From Alkalibacterium sp. AK22 (GTDB lineage Bacteria; Bacillota; Bacilli; Lactobacillales; Carnobacteriaceae_A), in assembly GCF_000585255.1 (NCBI RefSeq), contig NZ_JANL01000006.1:83746-147745 (forward strand): a DNA stretch of 64,000 nucleotides, in the 5' to 3' direction. Of this stretch, positions 1 to 8,371 are shown piece by piece. Under the pieces are notes generated by a model that saw only the letters and a list, made by a program, of their open reading frames with translations, had not been told where the DNA came from and did not search any database. Each line of letters opens with the position of its first letter. Positions within the stretch are counted from its first letter, which is position 1. A program made the translations under genes and the position numbers.

Positions 1-1
1 A

Positions 2-235
2 ACCACTCCAGTATACGAGTCCATGCGCCTGGATGAAGATCTTCAGCGTGCTCAAATCGCTCACAGCTGGTGGCTGGTTAATCAGAGTATGTATGCAGCG
101 GAACCGACAAACCGTATACTCAAAGCTAGAGCTCAGAACGAAGTCCAATGGATCAACAAAGTAGCGGCCCTCTCCAAGGGTCAATTTGCTGTCGTTGAAT
201 TCGCCCCTGAATGTGATGCTGCGCTTATACAGTAA
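2..235 (+). CDS. ArsA-like arsenical pump ATPase, C-terminal fragment
   Basis: The reading frame is open from the first bases of the window, so this is the 3' end of a gene that begins upstream; the ATG at 23 is internal. The visible 77 residues (TTPVYESMRLDEDLQRAQ, then WWLVNQS, then ILKARAQNEVQWI) match the C-terminal part of ArsA/GET3-type ATPases, where a conserved stretch reads roughly PVxEAxxLxxDLxRAxI, WxxxNxS and LLxxRAQxE. ArsA energises arsenite export through ArsB. The nucleotide-binding motifs lie outside the window, so completeness cannot be judged. The family call rests on motif recall only and is moderately confident. Confidence 0.6.
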   Translation, partial: TTPVYESMRLDEDLQRAQIAHSWWLVNQSMYAAEPTNRILKARAQNEVQWINKVAALSKGQFAVVEFAPECDAALIQ

Positions 236-251
236 ACTTATTATTTAAAGG

Positions 252-279
252 AAAGAGGCCGAAAACCGGCCTCTTTTTT
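252..279 (+). terminator. Rho-independent terminator of the arsA-like gene
   Basis: A GAGGCCG / CGGCCTC stem with an AAAAC loop is followed by six T residues, 17 bases after the stop codon. Confidence 0.85.
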
Positions 280-391
280 CTATCACCCGCCGACAGCCTT
301 GTCTTCCTTGTTTGACGGGCTAAAAATTGACAACGGTTACCTGTTGTGCTAGATTTTGGTTAATATAAAACAAGTAAAGGAGAGGATACAT

Positions 392-1525
392 ATGGGTAGA
401 GGAGGCGGTCGCGGAGGCGGCGGTGGCGGCGGTGGCGGCGGTGGCGGCGGTGGCGGCGGTGGCGGCGGTGGCGGCGGTGGTGGATTCAGCGGCGGTGGCC
501 GTGGCGGGGGCTTTGGCGGTGGCCGCGGTGGGGGTGGCCGCAGTGGCGGCAGCTTCGGCAGTGGCCGTGGCGGGGGCGGCTTCGGCAGTGGTCGCGGCGG
601 TGGAAACTATGGTGGCGGTTTTGGCGGGGGCGGTTATAACCGGCGGCCACGACACTACGGCCCACGAGTCGGCCCCATCTGGTTTGGCGGTTTTGGTAGA
701 CGCCGCTACCCTTATGGAGGGGGTGGAGGCTGTGGTTTTATGGGGTGCAGCAGCCTTTTGTACATCATGCTCTTTTTATTCATCATGTTCACACTTTTTT
801 CAACCACAAGCGATTTCAATACTGGGGGTGGAGGCTCGCGAAATATTACCTCTTCTACCATTGAAAGAGAACCGCTTCCGGCAGGTTCAGCAGAAGAAAC
901 AGACTTTTATACCGACAATGTAGGCTGGATCGGTAATCACACCCAGATGATTGACGGTCTGCGTTATTTCTACAACGAAACGGGTGTCCGTCCACATGTC
1001 TACATTACAGACAATATAGACGGTAATGCTTCACCGACAAGGGATGAAATGGAGAGCTTCTCCAATGCTCTTTACGACGAGCTCTTCAATGATGAAGCTC
1101 ATTTGCTTCTGGTTTTCTTTGAACCGACTCCAAATGACTATATGACTTATTACGTTGTGGGTTCCCAGGCCCGAAGCGTCATTGATACTGAAGCCGGAGA
1201 CATTTTGCTGGATTATCTTGACCGAAACTACTTTGACGATAGCTTGTCTGACGATGAAGAATATTTCAGTCAGTCCTTCCGGCAGGCAGCTGATCGTATA
1301 ATGGAGGTGACCACATCTCCTTGGATCCCTGTCCTGATCCTGTTCGGCCTTGGTGCTCTGGTATTTATTCTGTTTAGATGGTGGCAAGCCAAGCAGAAAA
1401 ACAAGGAAAAAGAAGCCAAGCGTACAGACGAGATGCTCAACCGCCCAATCGATACATTTGGAAAATCTGAAGCAGAAGAACTGTCCAAAAAGTACGACGG
1501 TGATGATGACTGGGACAACTACTGA
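392..1525 (+). CDS. glycine-rich membrane protein with TPM-like domain
   Basis: The protein has 377 residues. I chose ATG 392 because AAAGGAGAGG at 377-386 sits just before it; the upstream ATG at 356 lacks a site. Residues 1 to about 110 are almost pure glycine with Arg, Phe and Ser. A short Cys-containing hydrophobic helix follows (CSSLLYIMLFLFIMF), then a globular acidic domain resembling TPM/YgcG-type modules (YFYNETGVRPHVYIT, LLLVFFEP), a second membrane helix near residues 310-330 and a charged acidic tail. It lies 55 bases before pspA and is probably co-transcribed with it. Proteins of this type often sit beside PspA homologues, which suggests a role in envelope stress; the biochemical function is unknown. 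The Gly tract comes from a perfect 9-bp repeat that could vary in length. Confidence 0.8.
   Translation: MGRGGGRGGGGGGGGGGGGGGGGGGGGGGGGFSGGGRGGGFGGGRGGGGRSGGSFGSGRGGGGFGSGRGGGNYGGGFGGGGYNRRPRHYGPRVGPIWFGGFGRRRYPYGGGGGCGFMGCSSLLYIMLFLFIMFTLFSTTSDFNTGGGGSRNITSSTIEREPLPAGSAEETDFYTDNVGWIGNHTQMIDGLRYFYNETGVRPHVYITDNIDGNASPTRDEMESFSNALYDELFNDEAHLLLVFFEPTPNDYMTYYVVGSQARSVIDTEAGDILLDYLDRNYFDDSLSDDEEYFSQSFRQAADRIMEVTTSPWIPVLILFGLGALVFILFRWWQAKQKNKEKEAKRTDEMLNRPIDTFGKSEAEELSKKYDGDDDWDNY
416..478 (+). repeat. 9-bp coding microsatellite, seven perfect copies
   Basis: The unit GGCGGCGGT is repeated seven times in frame and encodes 21 consecutive glycines. Gain or loss of units would keep the frame but change the length of the Gly tract. 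Confidence 0.95.
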
Positions 1526-1580
1526 CTCTGATTTATGCCCTTAACTCTTTAAACTACTAAACACGCAGGAGGAATCGTAG

Positions 1581-2285
1581 ATGGCTATTTTAGACCGCTT
1601 TACCGATATCATCAGTGCCAATGTCAATGCCGTCATGGACCGTATGGAAAACCCTGAGAAAATGATTGACCAGTACCTTCGCAAGATGATGGACGACCTC
1701 GCAGAAGTTAAAAAGAACACAGCCAGTGTGATGGCGGATGAAGCCCGATCCAAGCGTCTGGTTGATGAGAATGAAGCGGAAGTCTCCAAATACACCAATT
1801 ATGCCAAAAAAGCTCTTGAAGCTGGTAATGACGGTGATGCACGCGTTTTTCTCTCTAAAAAACAGGAGCTGGAAGATGTGGGCACTGGCTTGGCAAACGC
1901 CTATGCCAAGGCTCATGAGAATGCATCAAAAATGCGTCAGATGCACGATAAGCTGGCTTCAGATATCGAAAAGCTCAGACAGCGCCGGTCTATGATCAAA
2001 GCCCAACTGTCTGTTGCCGATACACAGGACAAGCTTAACAAAGCCAGCAATTCAATGGGTAAATCTAAAGGGGCAATGGGGTCTTTCCAGCGAATGGAAG
2101 AAAAAGCTTCGCGCAGAATGGATGAAGCGGATGCCATGGCTGAGCTGAACAAGGAACCGAAAGACGAAGCACAAAAACTGGAAGATAAATATGCACAAGA
2201 CACTGGGTCTGCGGCAGTGGAAGATGAACTCGAACGCATGAAAAGAGAAATGGGTCTTGGCTCTTTTGATTCAGATGAGGCGTAG
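1581..2285 (+). CDS. pspA: PspA/IM30 family envelope-stress protein
   Basis: The 234-residue protein has the hallmark start of the family (MAILDRFTDIISANVNAVMDRMENPEKMIDQYLRKM) followed by nearly continuous coiled-coil helix. PspA/LiaH/Vipp1 proteins form large rings or rods on the inner face of the membrane and protect it under stress. An AGGAGG site sits 7 bases before the ATG. It follows the glycine-rich TPM-like protein, so the pair is likely one transcript ending at the hairpin at 2313. The acidic C-terminus lacks the extra plant Vipp1 tail. I am confident of the family; whether it is orthologous to LiaH or to PspA proper cannot be told here. Confidence 0.92.
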   Translation: MAILDRFTDIISANVNAVMDRMENPEKMIDQYLRKMMDDLAEVKKNTASVMADEARSKRLVDENEAEVSKYTNYAKKALEAGNDGDARVFLSKKQELEDVGTGLANAYAKAHENASKMRQMHDKLASDIEKLRQRRSMIKAQLSVADTQDKLNKASNSMGKSKGAMGSFQRMEEKASRRMDEADAMAELNKEPKDEAQKLEDKYAQDTGSAAVEDELERMKREMGLGSFDSDEA

Positions 2286-2312
2286 CATTCTTTTTTAATC
2301 TGAAGGCATACA

Positions 2313-2366
2313 AAAAGGCCGTCACAGTTCAGGGACTGAAAAGTCCCAACTGATGACGGCCTTTTT
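2313..2366. terminator. bidirectional terminator between pspA and cysK
   Basis: AAAAAGGCCGTCA pairs with TGACGGCCTTTTT around an inner AGGGACT/AGTCCC hairpin. The A-tract and T-tract on either side let it serve both convergent genes. Confidence 0.88.
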
Positions 2367-2395
2367 GTATCTAACTATTGATTAGCAGGAGCACT

Positions 2396-3328
2396 TCAGG
2401 CCTGCTCTTCGATTGAAAAGACAGGGGTAGACAAGTAGCGCTCTCCAGTATCGCAGGCAATCGTGACCACTTTTTTTCCAGATCCCAGCTTTTCAGCTAC
2501 TCGGGTGGCCGCCAGTATATTGGCTCCGGCAGAGATTCCGACCAGCAGGCCTTCTTCTCTAGCCAGGCGCTTAGTCATCTCAATCGCCTCTTCGCTTGTG
2601 ACTGTCAAAACCTCATCATAAATATCGCGATCTAGAATGTCCGGAATAAAACCGGCTCCCATCCCTTGAATTTTATGCTTGCCTTTTTCGCGACCACTCA
2701 AAACTGCCGATTCCTCTGGTTCAACAGCAATGATTTGAGTTGACGGGTCCTGAAGCTTAAGGGCTTTTCCGACACCCGTGATGGTTCCCCCTGTTCCCAC
2801 TCCCGCCACAAAGGCGTCCGGTGTCTCGCCGTTGAGTGCTTCAATGATTTCCGGTCCAGTTTTGCTTATATGAACAGCCGGATTAGCCGGATTGGTAAAC
2901 TGAGACGGCATGAAGTAATGATTCTGCTCAGCCAGTTCTCTCGCCCGACTCATTGCTCCCGGCATTCCTTCGTCCCCCGGTGTCAGTTCCAGCTCTGCGC
3001 CATAAGCTTTCATTAATGCGCGTCTTTCCTTACTCAGCGTATCCGGCATGATAAAGTGGGTCTTGTATCCCTTAGCTGCAGAAACCATCGCCAGGCCGAC
3101 ACCCGTGTTCCCACTGGTCGCTTCTACAATCGTATCGCCTTCTTTCAATTTGCCCTCTTTTTCAGCTGCTTCGATCATATTCAAAGCAATGCGGTCCTTG
3201 ACACTGCCACCAACGTTCGACAGTTCCATTTTAGCATAAACTTCGGCTGCGCCTTCGGGCACAACCCGGTTCAGTTTCAAAAGAGGCGTTTCTCCTATCA
3301 GTTCTGTTACATTGTTGACTACTTTCAT
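2396..3328 (-). CDS. cysK: cysteine synthase (O-acetylserine sulfhydrylase)
   Basis: The 310-residue protein is a full-length fold-type II PLP enzyme that makes L-cysteine from O-acetylserine and sulfide. Lys44 in GGSVKDRIA is the PLP lysine. [14 protein letters not shown] is the asparagine loop and [12 protein letters not shown] binds the cofactor phosphate. C-terminal [10 protein letters not shown] is typical of CysK rather than cystathionine beta-synthase. Length fits the family (about 305-315). It is transcribed alone toward the bidirectional terminator. A small inverted repeat (GGCAGAT/ATCTGCC, 3359-3379) lies in its leader and might be an operator, but I cannot assign it. Confidence 0.95.
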   Translation of the reverse strand: MKVVNNVTELIGETPLLKLNRVVPEGAAEVYAKMELSNVGGSVKDRIALNMIEAAEKEGKLKEGDTIVEATSGNTGVGLAMVSAAKGYKTHFIMPDTLSKERRALMKAYGAELELTPGDEGMPGAMSRARELAEQNHYFMPSQFTNPANPAVHISKTGPEIIEALNGETPDAFVAGVGTGGTITGVGKALKLQDPSTQIIAVEPEESAVLSGREKGKHKIQGMGAGFIPDILDRDIYDEVLTVTSEEAIEMTKRLAREEGLLVGISAGANILAATRVAEKLGSGKKVVTIACDTGERYLSTPVFSIEEQA

Positions 3329-3401
3329 TCAAACACGTCCTTCATTCTTTAGGATAATGGCAGATTTTGAACATCTGCCTTAACTTACTTGTACAGTTTA
3401 C

Positions 3402-3443
3402 CAAAAAATAAAGGCAGCAGCATATATTTACTCTTGCTGCTGC
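3402..3443 (-). terminator. terminator of hsp20
   Basis: On the minus strand GGCAGCAGCA pairs with TGCTGCTGCC and is followed by TTTATTTTTTGG. Confidence 0.85.
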
Positions 3444-3451
3444 CCTGCCCT

Positions 3452-3874
3452 TTATTCGATATCGATTTTCGTTGATTTGGTCGGAGTCGGATGGATCTTC
3501 GGCAAGTTTATTTCAAGAATACCATTGTCAAACTTGGCTTTGATAGCGTCTTCATCAATGTCTTGAATAATAAACTGACGGCTGAATGAACGGGAAGACC
3601 GTTCACGTCTGACATATTTTCGCTCCTCGTCCTGTTCATTCTTTTCAGTTTCCTGACGGCCCCTGATGGTCAGAATATTGTCGTGGTAATCCAGTTCAAT
3701 ATCATCCTTGGACATACCCGGCAGTTCAGCTTCAACGATGTAGGCATCCTCTTTTTCGATGATGTCTGTCTTGAAGCTGGTCAAATTGGCCATGTTTTCG
3801 CCTAGCGCATCGTCAAAGAAACGACGGCCCAAGTCCCAGAATTCACGTTTGGACGGAAACAGATCATTCATCAC
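3452..3874 (-). CDS. hsp20: small heat-shock protein, Hsp20 family
   Basis: The 140-residue protein has an N-terminal WDLGRRFFDDALGE region and then an alpha-crystallin domain (about residues 35-125) with IVEAELPGMSKDDIELDYHDNILTIRGRQE and the closing DNGILEINLPK. The C-terminus lacks a clear free IxI tail beyond STKIDIE. Such proteins are ATP-independent holdases that keep unfolding proteins soluble. A very strong ribosome site (GGAAAGGAGGAAAGGTG) precedes ATG 3874. It is monocistronic between its own terminator and the long upstream gap. I looked for CIRCE and CtsR-type repeats upstream and did not find a convincing one. Confidence 0.93.
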   Translation of the reverse strand: MMNDLFPSKREFWDLGRRFFDDALGENMANLTSFKTDIIEKEDAYIVEAELPGMSKDDIELDYHDNILTIRGRQETEKNEQDEERKYVRRERSSRSFSRQFIIQDIDEDAIKAKFDNGILEINLPKIHPTPTKSTKIDIE

Positions 3875-4116
3875 CTTTCCTCCTTTCCTGTGACTCTATT
3901 GTTTCAGGCTGTCACACCTGCTCATCTCCTTTTTCACCTATAGTGTATGCTTTTTATGTGAAAAAATAAACTAAAACGAACAGTGCTTGCTGATGTCAAA
4001 AAACTGCATTCTATAACGGCCAGCGATCGTCTGCATCAGGGAGGGGACGAGGAAAAGGCGCAAAGACGGCCAATTGACTCTCTCAAGATTAGCCTCTTTG
4101 GCTGCTGACATATACT
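3875..4116. other. intergenic leader and promoter region of hsp20
   Basis: About 240 bases without an ORF. An AT-rich stretch near 3945-3975 (minus strand CATACACTATAGG) could contain the -10 region of hsp20, but no convincing -35 or operator is visible. Confidence 0.4.
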
Positions 4117-4157
4117 ATAAAAATAGACAGATGCCTTGAAAAATCAGCACCTGTCTA
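4117..4157 (-). terminator. terminator of prs
   Basis: On the minus strand TAGACAGGTGC pairs with GCATCTGTCTA (one mismatch) and ends in TTTTTATAG, about 70 bases after the prs stop codon. Confidence 0.75.
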
Positions 4158-4223
4158 TAATATGCTTGGTTTACACTCTTTTTAGTCTCCCCCCAGCGCG
4201 GCGCACGACACACTTGCTTTGTC

Positions 4224-5240
4224 TCACTCAGCTTCACTGTCCTGCAAGTGGCCGGCTTCAAGATTCCTGAGGTAACTCTTGTCAAACAAAGGTTTGATAG
4301 ACTGCTTACCCTGGATACGTTTGATGGCATCAGCCAGGATTGGAGCGACACTGACGACTTCAATACGCAGACAGGAGGCTTTGTCTCCGATGTCGATGGT
4401 ATTGGCCACAATCGCCTTTTCAATTCCTGACTGGTCGATTCGTTCGACCGCCTTACCGGAAAGGACCGGGTGAGTGGCACAGACGTAGACTTTTTGTGCT
4501 CCTGCCTCTTTCAGCATCGCAGAGGCTCGTGCTACGGTTTTGGCTGTATCCATTATGTCATCAAACAGGATACAGTTGCAGCCTTCAACCTCACCTACGA
4601 CCCGGACATCTTCCCCTAGTGTTTCTTCTGTAGTCCGCTTGTCAATAATGGCAAGGGGACAGTCGAGCAGCTCGGCCATCTCTCTAGCCCGGCTTACCCC
4701 CGCATGATCCGGAGAAACAACAACCGTCTCTCCTGCTGTATATCCCCGATCAATTAGGTGATTGGCCATCAGGGCCGTTGCCGACAGGTGGTCCACGGGA
4801 ATATCGAAGAACCCTTGAATCTGAGGCGAGTGCAGCTCCATGGCAACAACCCGGTCAGCTCCGGCCAGCGTCAGCATATTAGCCAGGACTTTAGCCGTGA
4901 TTGCCTGCCGAGGCCCCGGCTTGCGGTCCTGTCTAGCATAACCATAGTAAGGGATGATTGCATTGATTGTACGGGCGCTAGCTCTTTTAATGGCATCAAT
5001 CATGATTAGCAGTTCCATTATATTATCATTTCCCGGATCATTGGTCGACTGAATCAGATAAACATCTTTCCCCCGAATACTTTCCTCAACGTTAATCCGG
5101 ATTTCTCCGTCCTGAAAGCGGGTGATGTCCGCTGCTCCGAGCTCCAAGCCCATCTCACCCGTTACCTCTTCGGCAAGCGGCCGATTCGAATTCAAAGCAA
5201 ATATTTTCAGATTTTCCTGGCTAGCCTGGTTCATTTTCAT
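4224..5240 (-). CDS. prs: ribose-phosphate pyrophosphokinase
   Basis: The enzyme makes PRPP from ribose 5-phosphate and ATP for purine, pyrimidine, histidine and NAD synthesis. Recognisable elements are RFQDGEIRINVEESIRGKDVYLIQ, IPYYGYARQDRK, the region AMELHSPQIQGFFDIPVDHL and the PRPP-binding loop with CILFDDIMDTAKT. I prefer ATG 5240 (MKMNQASQENLK, 338 residues) because GGAGGG lies 9 bases upstream. The frame can be extended to a GTG at 5258, but that codon lies inside the ribosome site. The flexible catalytic loop reads RKPGPRQAIT instead of the usual RKARSREPIT, so this may be a divergent paralogue. It is monocistronic. Confidence 0.93.
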   Translation of the reverse strand: MKMNQASQENLKIFALNSNRPLAEEVTGEMGLELGAADITRFQDGEIRINVEESIRGKDVYLIQSTNDPGNDNIMELLIMIDAIKRASARTINAIIPYYGYARQDRKPGPRQAITAKVLANMLTLAGADRVVAMELHSPQIQGFFDIPVDHLSATALMANHLIDRGYTAGETVVVSPDHAGVSRAREMAELLDCPLAIIDKRTTEETLGEDVRVVGEVEGCNCILFDDIMDTAKTVARASAMLKEAGAQKVYVCATHPVLSGKAVERIDQSGIEKAIVANTIDIGDKASCLRIEVVSVAPILADAIKRIQGKQSIKPLFDKSYLRNLEAGHLQDSEAE

Positions 5241-5317
5241 CCCCATCATACCCTCCACTTAATGACCGTTCTATTTTATAGATTAAATTTAAGTAAAAAT
5301 GCATCCAATTGCAAGCA

Positions 5318-5476
5318 CTAGGTCATTTCAAGTTTCTGATCTGTTGGTTTTAAAAGCAACTGAACTTTTTGAATGTCGCTATGCAAGCTTAAATAACTGT
5401 TCTCATCTTCCGGCTTCAAAATAACCGGCATGCGGTCATGAATCGGCTTCATCTGTTCATTGGCTTCAGTTGACTG
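5318..5476 (-). pseudogene. SRAP/YedK (DUF159) C-terminal remnant
   Basis: Translating the minus strand gives an open stretch of 52 codons ending at a TAG (5318-5320). It contains STEANEQMKPIHDRMPVIL followed by KPEDENSYL. TEAN...HDRMPVIL is the conserved C-terminal signature of SOS-response-associated peptidases (SRAP, HMCES/YedK), which crosslink to abasic sites in DNA. A TGA stops the frame immediately upstream and no SRAP N-terminus with the catalytic Cys2 is seen, so this is a decayed gene. The rest of the gap, 5480-5735, shows no further ORF. Confidence 0.75.
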
Positions 5477-5735
5477 TCATTTTATCCTTAGCTGTTTTGA
5501 ACCCGTTAGTATCTAGACGAGTGGTGGTGATCAGGATTTTATTTTGTCAGCTTTTCGGGCAGCTACAGTGTTCTGCCGGATCTGTCCAGCTTAATGGCCT
5601 TTTGGACTAAGAACGGACAGCAACAAACTGTAGCACCTGTTCTGACAGTCTTTTCTAATTGCTCTACATACGATAGCTAGCAATCTCTTATCTAAAATTA
5701 TACACTTAATGTACGATAAAGGAGAGGATTAAGAT

Positions 5736-6479
5736 ATGGACCTTGGTAAAAAACTGAAAGATAAAAGACTGGAGGCGGAGTTCACCCAGCAGGAACTGGC
5801 TGATAGGCTGCACGTGTCCCGGCAGACGATTTCCAGCTGGGAAGTGGGACGGACTTTTCCTGATCTGACGACACTGGTTTCACTCAGCGACTTGTATGAG
5901 ATCCCGCTGGATGATTTAGTGAAAGAAGACTTTCGCCTGGTCGATGACATTACCCGAAAAGTCACACGCAGCGAACGGCGAAAAGTGACCAATATTGTTC
6001 TGACCCTCCTGCTGATAGCCGCAAGTGCTGCGCTGGTTTTCCTTGCCTACCAGAACCACCTGAATAATCAAAGTAATCCGTACGGCCTGCACCCGAACGA
6101 TATCTACGATTCGCACTGGGAAGTGCATTATGATCCAGAACGCCGGCATAACCAGGGCTTTCTCTCTTTTGACAGAAACAGTGCCGTGCTCGTAAATCAG
6201 TATGACCGGTGGCCTTCAGAGGGCAGTTTACAAGCTGTAGAAGAAAGGGCTGACGAAAATCTCTCCAGCGGCATGGAGGCCGGCCTGCATGAATTTGATG
6301 ATCTGTCCATTGAGGTCTACGGCCAGCATTATATTGTGACCGCAGACGGTCTGCTCATGGAATTTACCCGCTTAAGTGATACCATCATCAGAAGGGCTGA
6401 TGGAATCGAGTACAGAAAAGTGCTGGATGAACATGCCCATGACAGCATGCACTGGATAGGCGAGCAGATGTATGAGTAA
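5736..6479 (+). CDS. XRE-family regulator with membrane anchor
   Basis: Residues 5-60 form a helix-turn-helix of the Cro/CI type (FTQQELADRLHVSRQTISSWEVGRTFPDL). One transmembrane helix follows at about residues 88-106 (IVLTLLLIAASAALVFLAY), and then about 140 residues with the character of an external or membrane-proximal domain. The site AAAGGAGAGG lies 9 bases before the ATG. Membrane-bound XRE proteins often sense envelope state or a partner protein; no partner is adjacent. The gene stands alone and shares a bidirectional terminator with the opp operon. The C-terminal domain is not one I recognise. Confidence 0.8.
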   Translation: MDLGKKLKDKRLEAEFTQQELADRLHVSRQTISSWEVGRTFPDLTTLVSLSDLYEIPLDDLVKEDFRLVDDITRKVTRSERRKVTNIVLTLLLIAASAALVFLAYQNHLNNQSNPYGLHPNDIYDSHWEVHYDPERRHNQGFLSFDRNSAVLVNQYDRWPSEGSLQAVEERADENLSSGMEAGLHEFDDLSIEVYGQHYIVTADGLLMEFTRLSDTIIRRADGIEYRKVLDEHAHDSMHWIGEQMYE

Positions 6480-6508
6480 CCTTTCTTCCAGTAACATTCT
6501 GGTATATT

Positions 6509-6562
6509 AAAAAATCAATCTTTTCAGCTGCTTCTAACCGCAGTGAAAAGATTGATTTTATT
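6509..6562. terminator. bidirectional terminator, XRE gene / opp operon
   Basis: AAAATCAATCTTTTCA pairs with TGAAAAGATTGATTTT over a C-rich loop; both strands show A/T runs outside the stem. Confidence 0.85.
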
Positions 6563-6570
6563 TTATAGTC

Positions 6571-8304
6571 TTATTGCATAACCCAGTGGTTGGGCTTGAT
6601 TTCAGTAAAGGTTTCTCCGATATGGATGACTTCAGGTTCTGCGTCCATATCCACTTTTTCCACTGTTGCTTCATAGTGCGGATCGGGAACAGGGATCGCC
6701 GACAGCAGCCTCTTGGTGTAGCTGTGAACCGGATTTTCAAACAGTTCTTCAGAATCCGTCAGCTCCACGATATTGCCTTTGTACATCACGGCTACACGGT
6801 CAGAGAGTTTCTTCACAGTAGCCAGATCGTGGGCAATAAAGAGGTAAGTCAGATTCAGCTTCTTCTGCAGCTCTTCCAGCAAGACAACGATTGAAGCCTG
6901 AACGGATGCATCAAGAGCTGACAGCGGTTCATCCAGAACAATGAATTCCGGCTCAACTGCTAGAGCACGGGCAATCCCGATACGCTGACGCTGTCCGCCT
7001 GAGAATTCGTGCGGAAAACGCTGGCTGAAGGATTTTTCCAGTCCAACCAGTTCCAACAGTTCTTCCACACGCTCTCTGCGCTGTTTTTTACCTTTGGAAA
7101 GTTTATGAATATCCAAAGCTTCCCCGATGATATCCTCAACTTTTTTACGCGGGTTCAAAGAAGAATACGGATCCTGGAAAACAAACTGCACGCGTTTACG
7201 CATTTCTTTCATCTGATTTTTCTTGTAGGTATTCAAGTCTGAGCCTTCATAGACCGTTTCTCCACTGGTTGCTTCATGCAGTCTCAGCAGAGTCCGTCCA
7301 GTCGTTGACTTGCCTGACCCGGATTCCCCTACCAGCCCCAGCGTCTCACCTTTATAGATATCAAAGGACACGCTATTTACAGCTTTCAGGATATCTTTTC
7401 GTCCAAGCGGAAAATGCTTAGCCAATTCCTTAACCTCGATCAGTTTTTCGCGCTTGCCGGAATAAATTTCTTTTAGCTTGACCTTGGACTCTTCACTCTT
7501 TTCTTCGTGAAGGTTCGGGATAGCGGCCAGCAGTTTTTTTGTATAGTCGTCTTTAGGTGCACTGAAGATTTCTTTTGTGGTTCCATGCTCCACGACGCGC
7601 CCTTTGTTCATAACGACAATTTTTTCACACATATTTGCCACAACACCAAAATCATGTGTAATTAGAAGAATCGATGTCCCGGTTTTAGCCTGGATATCTT
7701 TCAGCAGATCAAGAATTTGAGCCTGAATCGTTACATCCAAAGCTGTGGTCGGTTCATCCGCAATCAATAGTTTAGGCTTACATGCCAAAGCGATGGCGAT
7801 GATAATCCGCTGTCTCATCCCTCCGGAAAACTCAAAAGGATACTGACTGTAACGTGTTTCTACATCAGGGATTCCAACAAGATGCATGATTTCTTTCGCT
7901 TGTTCGGCTGCTTCTTTTTTGGACACATTCTGGTGAATCAGGATTGTTTCAGAAATTTGTTTCCCGATTTTCATTGTTGGATTCAAAGAAGTCATGGGAT
8001 CCTGGAAAATCATTCCGATATCTTTTCCTCTTATCTGCTGCATTTCTCTTTCGGATTTCTTTAGTATTTCCTGTCCGTCAAATAAAATATTACTGTTCGG
8101 GTCGATCACTGCGTTTTTATCCAGCAGTCTCATAATCGAACGGGCTGATACACTCTTCCCACTCCCTGATTCACCGACAATACCGAGGGTTTTACCTTCT
8201 TCGATATCGAAGGAAACATCAGATACGACCTCCAAAAGGTCATCTCCAGTGGAAAAAGAGATCTTCAGATTTTCAACTTGAAGTAATTTCTCCGCCAATG
8301 TCAT
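6571..8304 (-). CDS. oligopeptide/dipeptide ABC importer, fused double ATPase (OppD-OppF type)
   Basis: At 577 residues this is two ABC ATPase domains in one chain. Domain 1 has Walker A GESGSGKSVSARS near residue 43, signature FSGGMRQR and Walker B LLIADEPTTALD. Domain 2 has GESGSGKSTTGRT near residue 330, signature FSGGQRQR and Walker B FIVLDEPLSALD. Both halves carry the OppD/OppF C-terminal extension. The fusion resembles GsiA-type ATPases. It energises import through the two permeases just upstream in the same operon (68-base gap to oppB). ATG 8304 has AAAGGA upstream. Substrate is probably peptides; nickel or glutathione cannot be excluded from sequence alone. Confidence 0.92.
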   Translation of the reverse strand: MTLAEKLLQVENLKISFSTGDDLLEVVSDVSFDIEEGKTLGIVGESGSGKSVSARSIMRLLDKNAVIDPNSNILFDGQEILKKSEREMQQIRGKDIGMIFQDPMTSLNPTMKIGKQISETILIHQNVSKKEAAEQAKEIMHLVGIPDVETRYSQYPFEFSGGMRQRIIIAIALACKPKLLIADEPTTALDVTIQAQILDLLKDIQAKTGTSILLITHDFGVVANMCEKIVVMNKGRVVEHGTTKEIFSAPKDDYTKKLLAAIPNLHEEKSEESKVKLKEIYSGKREKLIEVKELAKHFPLGRKDILKAVNSVSFDIYKGETLGLVGESGSGKSTTGRTLLRLHEATSGETVYEGSDLNTYKKNQMKEMRKRVQFVFQDPYSSLNPRKKVEDIIGEALDIHKLSKGKKQRRERVEELLELVGLEKSFSQRFPHEFSGGQRQRIGIARALAVEPEFIVLDEPLSALDASVQASIVVLLEELQKKLNLTYLFIAHDLATVKKLSDRVAVMYKGNIVELTDSEELFENPVHSYTKRLLSAIPVPDPHYEATVEKVDMDAEPEVIHIGETFTEIKPNHWVMQ

Positions 8305-8371
8305 TCATTCCTTTCAACTCTGTTTCTGTTCGTAAGCGGCTTGTCCGCTCAGGCAAGTTGTGTAAATCTGA

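Noticed and set aside
423..923. Ala/Val-rich 166-codon ORF inside the glycine-rich gene
   Set aside because: It is the GGC repeat read in another frame and has no ribosome site; the same applies to the Ala/Thr-rich frame on the opposite strand at 320-655.
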